NCBI RefSeq assembly: GCF_014333525.1
Contig: NZ_JACSCX010000005.1
Span: forward strand, 186,001 to 250,000
Length of the DNA stretch: 64,000 bases
Source: Hymenobacter puniceus
Lineage (GTDB): Bacteria > Bacteroidota > Bacteroidia > Cytophagales > Hymenobacteraceae
Direction: 5' to 3'
The first letter of the stretch is position 1, and each line of letters begins with the position of its first letter. Of the stretch, positions 25,176 through 32,613 are shown piece by piece. The notes under the pieces are model-generated. The model saw nothing but the letters and a program-made list of their open reading frames with translations. It did not search any database and was not told the DNA's origin. Position numbers and translations under genes: made by a program.

Positions 25176-25946
25176 TCAGGCAGCTGAGCGCACCGGATCC
25201 AGGGCCTGAATCTGGGCTTTGTAGGCAGTGGGCAGCAGTGCCTCGCGGGCCCACTGGCTTAGCCCGAGCCGCTGGGTGCGGCGGTACACCGGAATGACGA
25301 GGCGCAGCCAGTAGCCCCGGCCCAGACCCAGCAGGAAGCGCACGTGCGGCGGCACTATCAGTCCCTGCGCGGCCAGCAAAAGCGGGTAGCGCACAGGCCC
25401 CAGGTGCTTGCGGTACTGCTGATACAGGTTGGTAGTGTAGCGGCTGGGCGCCAGGTTTTGCTGCAGATGCTGGTAGCGGGCCACTTGCCAGGTGGCATAC
25501 GTCAGGGGTACCTCCGGAATGCTCATCCGCTGCCCCACCCGGCCAAACACCACCACCACCTCTTCCTTTTCGGCAGCAGTCAGCGGCCGCTCCAGCGTCT
25601 CAAACGCCCGGATGGAGTAATCGATGAGCATAAACAGCACGTCGCGGTAGGCCCAGTCGGAGATGCGCTGGCCCCGACGCGCCTCCACGGCGGCGTGAAT
25701 GGCGGTAATGGTATCAATGGCGCGCTCGGCCGCGGCCTGCTCAGCAAATACAATCTGGCGGGCGTATTCTACCGTGGAGAACAAACGCCCCAGCGGGTCG
25801 GCGGGCAGACGGCCGGTGAAGTACAGCCAGTCCACTGCCTTATTGACGGCAAACTCCGCCGCGGCTCCGGCAAAAATGAACAGGATGGTATCGGCCTTGC
25901 CCCAAATGACACGCACAACCGAATTCTGCGACACAAAATATTCCAT
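25176..25946 (-). CDS. MpaB-like oxygenase (DUF2236)
   Basis: 256 residues of the DUF2236/MpaB heme-oxygenase-like family. The pattern WGKADTILFIFAGAAAEFAVNKAVDW, then VEYARQIVFAEQAAAERAIDTITAIHAAVE with its conserved His, and YRDVLFMLIDYSIRAFETLERPLT fits the family, which includes the rubber oxygenase LCP and the fungal MpaB oxygenase. The substrate is not known. Mostly helical, no signal peptide. Convergent with the NifU-like gene and divergent from the DUF2809 gene. Confidence 0.8.
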   Translation of the reverse strand: MEYFVSQNSVVRVIWGKADTILFIFAGAAAEFAVNKAVDWLYFTGRLPADPLGRLFSTVEYARQIVFAEQAAAERAIDTITAIHAAVEARRGQRISDWAYRDVLFMLIDYSIRAFETLERPLTAAEKEEVVVVFGRVGQRMSIPEVPLTYATWQVARYQHLQQNLAPSRYTTNLYQQYRKHLGPVRYPLLLAAQGLIVPPHVRFLLGLGRGYWLRLVIPVYRRTQRLGLSQWAREALLPTAYKAQIQALDPVRSAA

Positions 25947-26076
25947 AACAAGTTGCTACTCTACGTCCGCTTACTTCACTAACAGTTGGGAAAAGCTGAT
26001 TTCTGCCTGCAAGTTACCAAAGTACTTTCAAATACAAAGTTTACTAAATTTGAGGCAACTTCTATGATTACTGGTG

Positions 26077-26493
26077 ATGCCCCGACCCCTACTAGTTAAC
26101 CTATCTACCCAACGGCTGCGGCTGCTGGCCTCTGCGCTACTTACCCTGTTGCTAGGGCTGGGCGCCCGGCGCTACGCTCCGGAACTCCCGGCGTGGCTGG
26201 CCGCCTACGCCGGCGACACATTGTGGGCCCTGCTGGTTTTCTGGCTGATTGCGCTACTCCGGCTCCGATGGCTGATACGCAACATCGGCGCAGCTGCCGG
26301 ACTTGTAGCGCTGGCTATCGAAACCAGCCAACTCTACCAGGCGCCCTGGCTTACTGCCGTGCGCCACACCACGCTGGGCGGCTTGGTGCTGGGCTACGGC
26401 TTTCTGTGGACGGATGTAATTTGCTACTGCGTGGGAATACTGCTAGGCTGCGGCCTGGAAAGCGGCTGGCGCTACCGTCAGGCGCCAGTGTAA
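26077..26493 (+). CDS. DUF2809 membrane protein
   Basis: 138 residues from ATG 26077 (the frame also has GTG 26074). Four hydrophobic segments at about 17-30, 47-65, 70-84 and 105-130. The DUF2809 pattern is present: GDTLWALLVFWLIALL, then IETSQLYQAPWLTAVRHTTLGGLVLGYGF and LWTDVICYCVGILLG. Function unknown. It is divergent from the MpaB-like gene. A short sequence before it (TTGAGGCAACTTCTATGA at 26050) recurs before the MarR gene at 56414. Confidence 0.75.
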   Translation: MPRPLLVNLSTQRLRLLASALLTLLLGLGARRYAPELPAWLAAYAGDTLWALLVFWLIALLRLRWLIRNIGAAAGLVALAIETSQLYQAPWLTAVRHTTLGGLVLGYGFLWTDVICYCVGILLGCGLESGWRYRQAPV

Positions 26494-26524
26494 AGGGAAG
26501 GTCATTTTTTATGTAAAACAGCAA

Positions 26525-26562
26525 CGCCCCGCTCCTGCCGGTTTTCCGGTTGGGGCGGGGCG
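26525..26562. terminator. GC-rich hairpin behind the DUF2809 gene
   Basis: CGCCCCGC (26525-26532) pairs with GCGGGGCG (26555-26562) around CCGGTTTTCCGG. The sequence GCCCCGCTCCTGCCG...TTTTCCGG is shared with 25054-25092. Probably the terminator of the DUF2809 gene; an AT-rich island begins right behind it. Confidence 0.65.
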
Positions 26563-26574
26563 CTGTGAGTTTGG

Positions 26575-27430
26575 AAAAGTGTACGTTTATCAATATTAAT
26601 ATTCGCCCGCAATACCTATTAGTCACTGATAAAAACAAAAAATTCAGCTTTCGAATATTAGTCTTAAAAAGCTACTCATATCATTTATACGTTATAGCTG
26701 ATATTCTTTCACTAAATATCAAATACATTTCCATGATCATTAAAACCACGAATGCAGAACACTAAGACAACTCAAGTGCACATTACACAAACGCTAAAAT
26801 AACAATTCATTATATATACACGCATTTCATAATTATATGATTAATATATTCACATACTATAACCAATTATCACGTATAACATAGACGCGAATATGGAAAA
26901 GCATATAAAATATAATGTTTTAGTACGCAAAAGATTATATTCACGTACTTTAAACAGCTTTATTAACGCATAGTAAATAACCACAGAGAATATCAATACC
27001 TGAGTTATTTAATTGAAGTAGCATGAACTGCTTAATCTATTATCTAAGACAATATAATATAATGGCGATATTACAAATACCTCTGCTGTAAATAACATTA
27101 TATATTTATTAATTCTTATCACGTCAAATCCACAGATGACTAAATACAATAACATAACCCAAACAATTTTTGCATATAAAAACAAAATCAATCGACGATT
27201 AAACAAAGGAATTAAATGAGGACCAATATTCTCGGGCTCATACTCATAATAATTTCTTACACTTATGCAAATCCCTGTAGACAACAAAATTGCCACTATA
27301 ATTCGGAGCATGCTAATCCTTTTGACTATGTACATACTACTATTATTTTACTTTTTTTTATATGGATCAATATAGCAGCTTCGTAAATAGCGGAGCCACT
27401 GAAGAATACATACTGACTTTGTGCGCTGTG
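26575..27430. other. AT-rich island inside GC-rich chromosome
   Basis: Base composition drops abruptly to strongly AT-rich from about 26575 to about 27430, then returns to GC-rich before fahA. It contains one plausible gene, 27009-27335. The remainder (26575-27008 and 27336-27430) shows no gene, repeat or RNA that I can identify. The segment probably was acquired laterally or is a degraded remnant. Confidence 0.7.
27009..27335 (-). CDS. Small membrane protein of the AT-rich island, hypothetical
   Basis: 108-residue ORF from ATG 27335 (MYIVKRISMLRIIVAILLST); an internal Met at 27311 is an alternative. Three hydrophobic segments: LRIIVAILLSTGICI (10-24), LILFLYAKIVWVMLLYLVICGF (about 49-70) and the IMLFTAEVFVISPLYYIV stretch (about 79-96). 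Codon use is AT-rich like the surrounding island and unlike every neighbour. No family recognised. In AT-rich DNA a 108-codon ORF is less likely by chance than in GC-rich DNA because stops are frequent, and the hydropathy pattern is coherent, hence moderate support. Confidence 0.5.
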   Translation of the reverse strand: MYIVKRISMLRIIVAILLSTGICISVRNYYEYEPENIGPHLIPLFNRRLILFLYAKIVWVMLLYLVICGFDVIRINKYIMLFTAEVFVISPLYYIVLDNRLSSSCYFN

Positions 27431-27576
27431 GCGCAGTTCAGTTTTTTCTCAAGACTTAGTGCTTAGCGCGAAGATACTTAAAGTGTTTAGCTGCCGCTCG
27501 CCCATCAGTTCCACTAGCCGGCCCCATTCCGTCGTCCCCGTTACCTTTACCGCTCCTACCACTAACGAGCAACCGA

Positions 27577-28860
27577 ATGGCTAACCCCAACGACCCCGCC
27601 CTGCATTCCTGGATTGATATTGCCCCCGGCAGCGACTTTCCCATTCAGAACCTGCCCTTCGGCGTGTTTGAGACAGAGGAGCGCGGACCGCGGCTGGGCG
27701 TGGCCATTGGCGAGTATGTACTGGATCTGTACGCCGTGGCCCAGTTCGGTTTTTTCGATGACCTGGATTTAGGCGCCAAGATGCCCAAGGTGTTCCGCCG
27801 CCGCTCGCTCAACCAGTTCATTGCCCTGGGCCGGCCGGCGTGGCGGGCCGTGCGCCAGCGCGTCTCAGAGCTGCTGCGCCACGACAGCACCGCGCTCCGC
27901 TCGGATGAGGTGATGCGCGAGTGTCTGCTGCGCCAGCGCGAGGTGCGGATGCTGCGCCCCGTGAAGCCCCACAACTACACCGATTTCTACAGCAGCATCG
28001 AGCACGCCACCAACGTGGGCATCATGTTCCGCGACCCGGCCAACGCGCTGCTGCCCAACTGGCGGCACATTCCCATCGGCTACCACGGCCGGGCCAGCAG
28101 CATTGTGGTGAGCGGCACCGATATCCGCCGGCCCAACGGGCAGCGCAAGGCGCCCGATGCTGCCGCGCCCACCTTCGGACCGTCGCAGCAGCTGGACTTC
28201 GAGCTGGAAGTGGGCTTCATCGTGGGCCAGGGCACGCACCTTGGCGACACCGTGCCGATTCAGCATGCCGAGGACCACATCTTCGGGCTGGTGCTGTTCA
28301 ACGACTGGAGCGCGCGCGACATTCAGAGCTGGGAGTACGTGCCGCTGGGGCCGTTTCTGGGCAAGAGCTTCGGCAGCAGCATGTCGGCGTGGGTAGTCAC
28401 GCTGGACGCGCTGGAGCCGTTTCGGGTGGCCGGGCCGGTGCAGGAGCCCGAGCCGCTGCTGTATCTGCGCCAGCTGGATAAGCACAATTTCGATGTACAC
28501 CTGGAAGTGGAGCTGCAGCCTGAGAACGGCCCCGCCACCACCATTTCGCGCTCCAACTTTGGGCTCATGTACTGGAGCATGGCCCAGCAGCTAACCCACC
28601 AGGCCTCCAACGGCTGCAACCTGCAGGTCGGTGACCTGTACGCCTCAGGTACCATCTCGGGGGCCACGCCCGACTCATTGGGCTCGATGCTGGAGCTGGC
28701 CTGGCGCGGCACCCGCCCTGTGCCCCTGGCCGACGGCTCGGAGCGCAAGTTTCTGCTCGATGGCGACACCGTGACCATGCGCGGCTACTGCGAAAAAGAC
28801 GGCCTGCGCATCGGTTTCGGCGAAGTGACGGGCAAAGTGCTGCCCGCGCCGGTGGTGTAG
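27577..28860 (+). CDS. fahA: Fumarylacetoacetase
   Basis: 427-residue last enzyme of tyrosine/phenylalanine degradation (4-fumarylacetoacetate to fumarate and acetoacetate). An N-terminal SH3-like domain is followed by the FAH beta-roll. Catalytic and metal residues are visible: D136 and H143 in YTDFYSSIEHATNVG, Glu residues in DFELEVGFIVG, and Asp in VLFNDWSARDIQSWEYVP followed by GPFLGKSF. Length is typical of the two-domain enzyme. Monocistronic; no other tyrosine pathway genes in the window. Upstream TACCTTTA at about 27542 is a near match to the -7 box. Confidence 0.96.
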   Translation: MANPNDPALHSWIDIAPGSDFPIQNLPFGVFETEERGPRLGVAIGEYVLDLYAVAQFGFFDDLDLGAKMPKVFRRRSLNQFIALGRPAWRAVRQRVSELLRHDSTALRSDEVMRECLLRQREVRMLRPVKPHNYTDFYSSIEHATNVGIMFRDPANALLPNWRHIPIGYHGRASSIVVSGTDIRRPNGQRKAPDAAAPTFGPSQQLDFELEVGFIVGQGTHLGDTVPIQHAEDHIFGLVLFNDWSARDIQSWEYVPLGPFLGKSFGSSMSAWVVTLDALEPFRVAGPVQEPEPLLYLRQLDKHNFDVHLEVELQPENGPATTISRSNFGLMYWSMAQQLTHQASNGCNLQVGDLYASGTISGATPDSLGSMLELAWRGTRPVPLADGSERKFLLDGDTVTMRGYCEKDGLRIGFGEVTGKVLPAPVV

Positions 28861-28885
28861 GACTTTCCTGCTTTAAAAAACCTGT

Positions 28886-28934
28886 CTGAAAAGCTGGCGG
28901 CTGCCCTTGCGAGGATGGGCCGACAGCTTTTCAG
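28886..28934. terminator. Hairpin between convergent fahA and glpD
   Basis: Perfect 11-bp arms CTGAAAAGCTG (28886-28896) and CAGCTTTTCAG (28924-28934), located between the fahA stop and the glpD stop. The right arm overlaps the 3' end of glpD, so the stem likely terminates both genes. Confidence 0.7.
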
Positions 28935-30514
28935 CTTTCCGGCAAACTGCGGTACCCAGCCGCCAACTGCGCAAAATCCGCCAGCTGTTGCTGTTGCCAC
29001 GTTTCGGAATGACCTAGCTCAGTGGCAAGCAGATGCGCTACTACCGGCGCCGCCGTAGTGGCGGCGGTGGCGTCCAGGAATAGCAGCCGCAGGCGGCGGG
29101 CCAGCACGTCGGCTACGGTACGGGCCATTTCGTGGCGGGCAGCCCATACCACTTCGGCCAGCAGAAAGGGAAAGCCGGGGGCTAGTGGGGCCGCCCAGAC
29201 TGGATTGTCAGCCAGCAATTGCTGCAGCCCGGCAGCATCAGCGCCGTAAGCGGCCAGGTGAGAACTGGGCAGCGAATCCAGCGGTGCGGCACCGTGGATG
29301 GGCATTGTGGCGGTGCGGCAGGCTTGCTGGGGCAAGGCAGCAAGCTGCTGGGCGCGGTCCACTGCATCTTCGGCCATCTGGCGGTAGGTAGTCCATTTGC
29401 CGCCGATGATCGTGAGCAGGCCTGACGCTGACACCAGCAGCTTGTGGCTGCGCGAAATTTCCTTGGTAGCGGCTCCTGCCTGCGTGGGTGCTGCTAAAGG
29501 GCGCAGGCCGGCCCAGGTGCTGAGCACATCACTAAGCTTGGGCGGGCGCGTGAGGTAGCGGCCGGCCGTTTCCAGGATAAAGCGCACTTCGTCAGCTTGA
29601 GCGCGGGGCTCAAGCGTGGCTTGCGGCACCAATGTGTCGGTGGTGCCTACCACCACCCGGCATAGCCACGGCACTGCAAACAGCACCCGACCGTCGGGCG
29701 TCTGCGGAATCATGAGGGCCTCGGGGCCGGGCAGGAAGTCGGTGGGCAGCACCACGTGCACGCCCTGGCTGGGGCGCACCAGTGGGGCGGCAGCGGGCGT
29801 ATCGAGGCGCAGCACGTCATCTACGAATACACCAGTGGCATTTACCACCACTTTAGCCTGCAGCGCATAGGTATGGCCGGTTTCCTGGTCGCGGGCAATG
29901 GCACCGCACACGCGGCCGGCAGCATTTTTCTGCAGCGCTGCCACAGATACGTAATTGAGCACCGTGGCGCCGTGGTTGGCGGCCGTCTGGGCCAGGTTGA
30001 GCGCCAGCCGGGCATCATTGAACTGCCCGTCGAAGTAGCGCACGCCGCCCCGCAACCCTGTTAACTGTACGCCCGGCAGATGGCGGGCAGTTTCGGTGAC
30101 ATCCAGCGCCCGGGCCCCACCGATATTGTGCCGGCCGGCCAGCAGGTCATATATCTTCAGGCCAAGCAGGTACCACGGCCGCTCCCACCACCGGTAGCAC
30201 GGAATCACGAAAGCCTGCCGGTGCGCCAGGTGCGGCGCATTCTGTAGCAGCCGGGCCCGCTCGCGCAGGGCTTCGCGCACCAGCCCCACCTGGCCCTGCG
30301 CCAAATAGCGCACCCCGCCGTGCACAAGCTTGGTGCTGCGGCTGCTGGTGCCCTGCGCAAAGTCGGTGCGCTCCAGCAGCAGCGTGCGGTAGCCGCGGCT
30401 GGCCGCATCCACCGCCACGCCCAGCCCCGTGGCGCCACCTCCAATAACAAGCACGTCCCAGGCGGGCGTTGCGGTAAGCTGGGCCAGATGAGCGGCGCGG
30501 ACAAAGTCAGGCAT
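28931..30514 (-). CDS. glpD: Aerobic glycerol-3-phosphate dehydrogenase
   Basis: 527-residue FAD-dependent enzyme that oxidises glycerol-3-phosphate to DHAP and feeds electrons to the quinone pool at the inner membrane. Dinucleotide motif VIGGGATGLGVAVDAASRGY at about 22-41, followed by the family signature TSSRSTKLVHGGVRYLAQG, the GGVRYFDGQFNDARLA substrate loop, and GGKWTTYRQMAEDAVD near the C-terminal domain. Start ATG 30514 (MPDFVRAAHLAQLTATPAWD). No glpF or glpK neighbour. Convergent with fahA, divergent from the zinc alcohol dehydrogenase. Confidence 0.95.
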   Translation of the reverse strand: MPDFVRAAHLAQLTATPAWDVLVIGGGATGLGVAVDAASRGYRTLLLERTDFAQGTSSRSTKLVHGGVRYLAQGQVGLVREALRERARLLQNAPHLAHRQAFVIPCYRWWERPWYLLGLKIYDLLAGRHNIGGARALDVTETARHLPGVQLTGLRGGVRYFDGQFNDARLALNLAQTAANHGATVLNYVSVAALQKNAAGRVCGAIARDQETGHTYALQAKVVVNATGVFVDDVLRLDTPAAAPLVRPSQGVHVVLPTDFLPGPEALMIPQTPDGRVLFAVPWLCRVVVGTTDTLVPQATLEPRAQADEVRFILETAGRYLTRPPKLSDVLSTWAGLRPLAAPTQAGAATKEISRSHKLLVSASGLLTIIGGKWTTYRQMAEDAVDRAQQLAALPQQACRTATMPIHGAAPLDSLPSSHLAAYGADAAGLQQLLADNPVWAAPLAPGFPFLLAEVVWAARHEMARTVADVLARRLRLLFLDATAATTAAPVVAHLLATELGHSETWQQQQLADFAQLAAGYRSLPES

Positions 30515-30692
30515 GGTGAAAGCTGAGTTGAGTGCGGCAGTATACGGAAGTACCAGCTGAATTCAGCCGGCTTTTCAGCACAACAGCCACTGGCTATTTG
30601 TCCGCGCCTCAGCGCCTTGGCAGGCAACCACTTCTAGGTTCAACTCTCAAAATTGAAGCTGAACACTAACAACCTTGGCACAGACGACCGGG

Positions 30693-30719
30693 TACACCTT
30701 AGCGTCGACCCTAGGTGTA
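30693..30719. promoter_or_regulatory. Candidate operator palindrome upstream of the zinc dehydrogenase
   Basis: Imperfect dyad TACACCTTAG...CTAGGTGTAA centred on GTCGAC in the glpD/alcohol dehydrogenase intergenic region. It could bind a regulator of either gene; no regulator is encoded nearby. Confidence 0.3.
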
Positions 30720-30786
30720 ATCGTTGTTTTTCAACCTTCCTCGTTTCGTCTCACCTGTTCTACTTTCTTCTTAAACCAAGACGCAT

Positions 30787-31926
30787 ATGCTAGCTATGGA
30801 CTACCGGGGCCCGAAAAGGGTCCGTGCCGTGCAGAAACCCATGCCGGAAATAAAGCACCCACAGGATGCTATTGTGAAGGTGCTGCGCACCTGCATCTGC
30901 GGCTCAGACCTGCATCTCTACAACGGCAACGTGCCAGATACCCGCGTGGGCACCACTTTCGGCCACGAATTCGTGGGCGAGGTAGTGGAAATCGGCTCTG
31001 AAGTCACGAAGCTGAAAACCGGGGACCGGGTAATTGTTCCGTTTAATATTGCCTGCGGCGAGTGCCACTTTTGCCGCCAAGGCATGTTCGGCAATTGCCA
31101 CGAATCTAATACCGAGGCCTCGGCTGTGGGTGCCATCTTCGGCTATTCGCATACTGCCGGCGGCTACGACGGCGGCCAGGCCGAGTACGCCCGCGTGCCG
31201 TACGCCAATGTAGGCCCGACCATCGTTCCGGAAGGCATGGACCTGGATGATGCCGTGCTGCTCACCGACGTGGTGCCCACCGGCTACCAGGCGGCGGAAA
31301 TGGCCGGCATCCAGACCGGCGACACAGTGGTGGTGTTTGGCGCAGGCCCGGTTGGCATTATGGCCGCTCGCTGCGCCTGGCTGTTTGGCGCCGGCCGCGT
31401 GATTATCATCGACAAAGAAGAGTACCGGCTGGAGTTTGCCCGCAACTACTCGTACTGCGAGGCCTACAACTTCGAGGAAATGGACGACCCGGTGGTGTTC
31501 ATCAAGCGGCTGACCGACTGGATTGGGGCCGACTGCGTGATTGACGCCGTAGGGGCCGAAGCGGCCGGCAATGCCATGCAAACCATTACGGGCCGCAAGC
31601 TGCTGCTGCAGGCCGGCTCGGCTACGGCCGTGCACTGGGCTATCAACTCGGTGAAGAAAGGAGGCGTGGTGTCCATTGTGGGCGTGTACGGGCCGACCGA
31701 CAACTTGATTCCGATTGGCAATGTGCTCAACAAGGGCCTGACCATTCGGGCCAATCAGGCCTCGGTGAAGCGCCTGCTGCCGCGCTTGATCGAGCACGTG
31801 CAGAATGGCACGCTCAACCCCAAAGAGCTCATTACGCACCGCATTCCACTGGCGGAAGTGGCCGATGGCTACCGCATGTTTTCGGCCAAGCTCGACAACT
31901 GTATCAAGCCCGTGCTCATTCCTTAA
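30787..31926 (+). CDS. Zinc-dependent alcohol dehydrogenase (glutathione-independent formaldehyde dehydrogenase-like)
   Basis: 379-residue medium-chain dehydrogenase of the COG1063 type. Catalytic zinc ligands C38 (CICGSD) and H60-E61 (GHE); structural zinc cysteines C90, C93, C96 and C104 (ACGECHFCRQGMFGNC). The Rossmann motif is GAGPVGIMAAR. The long insert before NVGPT and the sequence AAEMAGIQTGDTVVVFGAG resemble the formaldehyde dismutase/FdhA branch. It oxidises an alcohol or hydrated aldehyde with NAD+. The 179-residue protein behind it is 27 bp away on the same strand and is probably co-transcribed. An ATG at 30796 is an alternative start. Confidence 0.9.
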   Translation: MLAMDYRGPKRVRAVQKPMPEIKHPQDAIVKVLRTCICGSDLHLYNGNVPDTRVGTTFGHEFVGEVVEIGSEVTKLKTGDRVIVPFNIACGECHFCRQGMFGNCHESNTEASAVGAIFGYSHTAGGYDGGQAEYARVPYANVGPTIVPEGMDLDDAVLLTDVVPTGYQAAEMAGIQTGDTVVVFGAGPVGIMAARCAWLFGAGRVIIIDKEEYRLEFARNYSYCEAYNFEEMDDPVVFIKRLTDWIGADCVIDAVGAEAAGNAMQTITGRKLLLQAGSATAVHWAINSVKKGGVVSIVGVYGPTDNLIPIGNVLNKGLTIRANQASVKRLLPRLIEHVQNGTLNPKELITHRIPLAEVADGYRMFSAKLDNCIKPVLIP

Positions 31927-31953
31927 CCTTCCCTTTCGAAACACCGACTGACC

Positions 31954-32493
31954 ATGGAAAAGAACGTAGTAAATACGCCCATAGACCCCAAGCAGATTCC
32001 GGGCTGGGGCGTGGATGCAGACCCTGAAAACGACCCCACTTACCCCATGCGGGCCCGCATGAACGTAGGCCAGGACCCCGACAGCAAGCACCGCCCTACC
32101 CTGCAGCACGATGACACCGAGAAGCTGCGTTCCATTGAGCGGCCCAATATATCGGCCGTATATGGAACTACCGTGCCCCCAAGCGGCCTCAGCGGCCTGA
32201 TTCGCCGGTTTGCGTTCAAGTACAGCGAAAACCGCTACCGCCACTGGCTGCCTTTGGTGGTTGCTGACCGAGTGAACGTGGTTGAGGGCATTCTGGACGA
32301 TTTTGTGCACGGCAAGGTGCCCAACATCTTCGCCGAGAAAGGCTACCCCGTGGAAATGAAACACAACCGAACGGCGTTCCTGACCAAGATGGCCACAATT
32401 GGCGCGGTTACGGCGGGCCTGGTCGTATGGCTGTCGGCTGACAGCAAGAAGAAACCAAAACAGCGTAAGAAAGACTACCTGAGCCGGTTTTAG
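31954..32493 (+). CDS. Conserved hypothetical protein paired with zinc dehydrogenase
   Basis: 179 residues, starting MEKNVVNTPIDPKQIPGWGV. The N-terminal half is polar and Pro/Asp-rich (DADPENDPTYPMRARMN), the middle has VPPSGLSGLIRRFAFKYSENRYRHWLPLVVADRVNVVEGI, and the C-terminus has one hydrophobic segment (FLTKMATIGAVTAGLVVWL) followed by a basic tail KKKPKQRKKDYLSRF. It could be tail-anchored with the soluble part in the cytoplasm. No family recognised. Position 27 bp behind the dehydrogenase suggests a joint role, possibly membrane tethering; that is inference. Confidence 0.75.
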   Translation: MEKNVVNTPIDPKQIPGWGVDADPENDPTYPMRARMNVGQDPDSKHRPTLQHDDTEKLRSIERPNISAVYGTTVPPSGLSGLIRRFAFKYSENRYRHWLPLVVADRVNVVEGILDDFVHGKVPNIFAEKGYPVEMKHNRTAFLTKMATIGAVTAGLVVWLSADSKKKPKQRKKDYLSRF

Positions 32494-32526
32494 AACGAGT
32501 GCAGGCCAGCAGTCTGCTCCCAATTT

Positions 32527-32560
32527 AAAAAGGCCTCAGCTTTTCAGCTGAGGCCTTTTT
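32527..32560. terminator. Bidirectional terminator before acs
   Basis: Perfect 15-bp stem AAAAAGGCCTCAGCT / AGCTGAGGCCTTTTT with a TTTC loop, between the plus-strand gene ending at 32493 and the minus-strand acs gene ending at 32614. The A and T flanks make it functional in both directions. Confidence 0.92.
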
Positions 32561-32613
32561 ATGCTTTGCGTCGGTGAGCTTATCAGTCCGACAAACCGTT
32601 AAGTCGCACGATT

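Noticed and set aside
30904-32523. 539-codon open frame on the minus strand opposite the zinc dehydrogenase and its neighbour
   Set aside because: Lies fully antisense to two well-supported genes; the composition (His/Val/Gly-rich) is that of a GC-rich shadow frame and no motif is recognisable.
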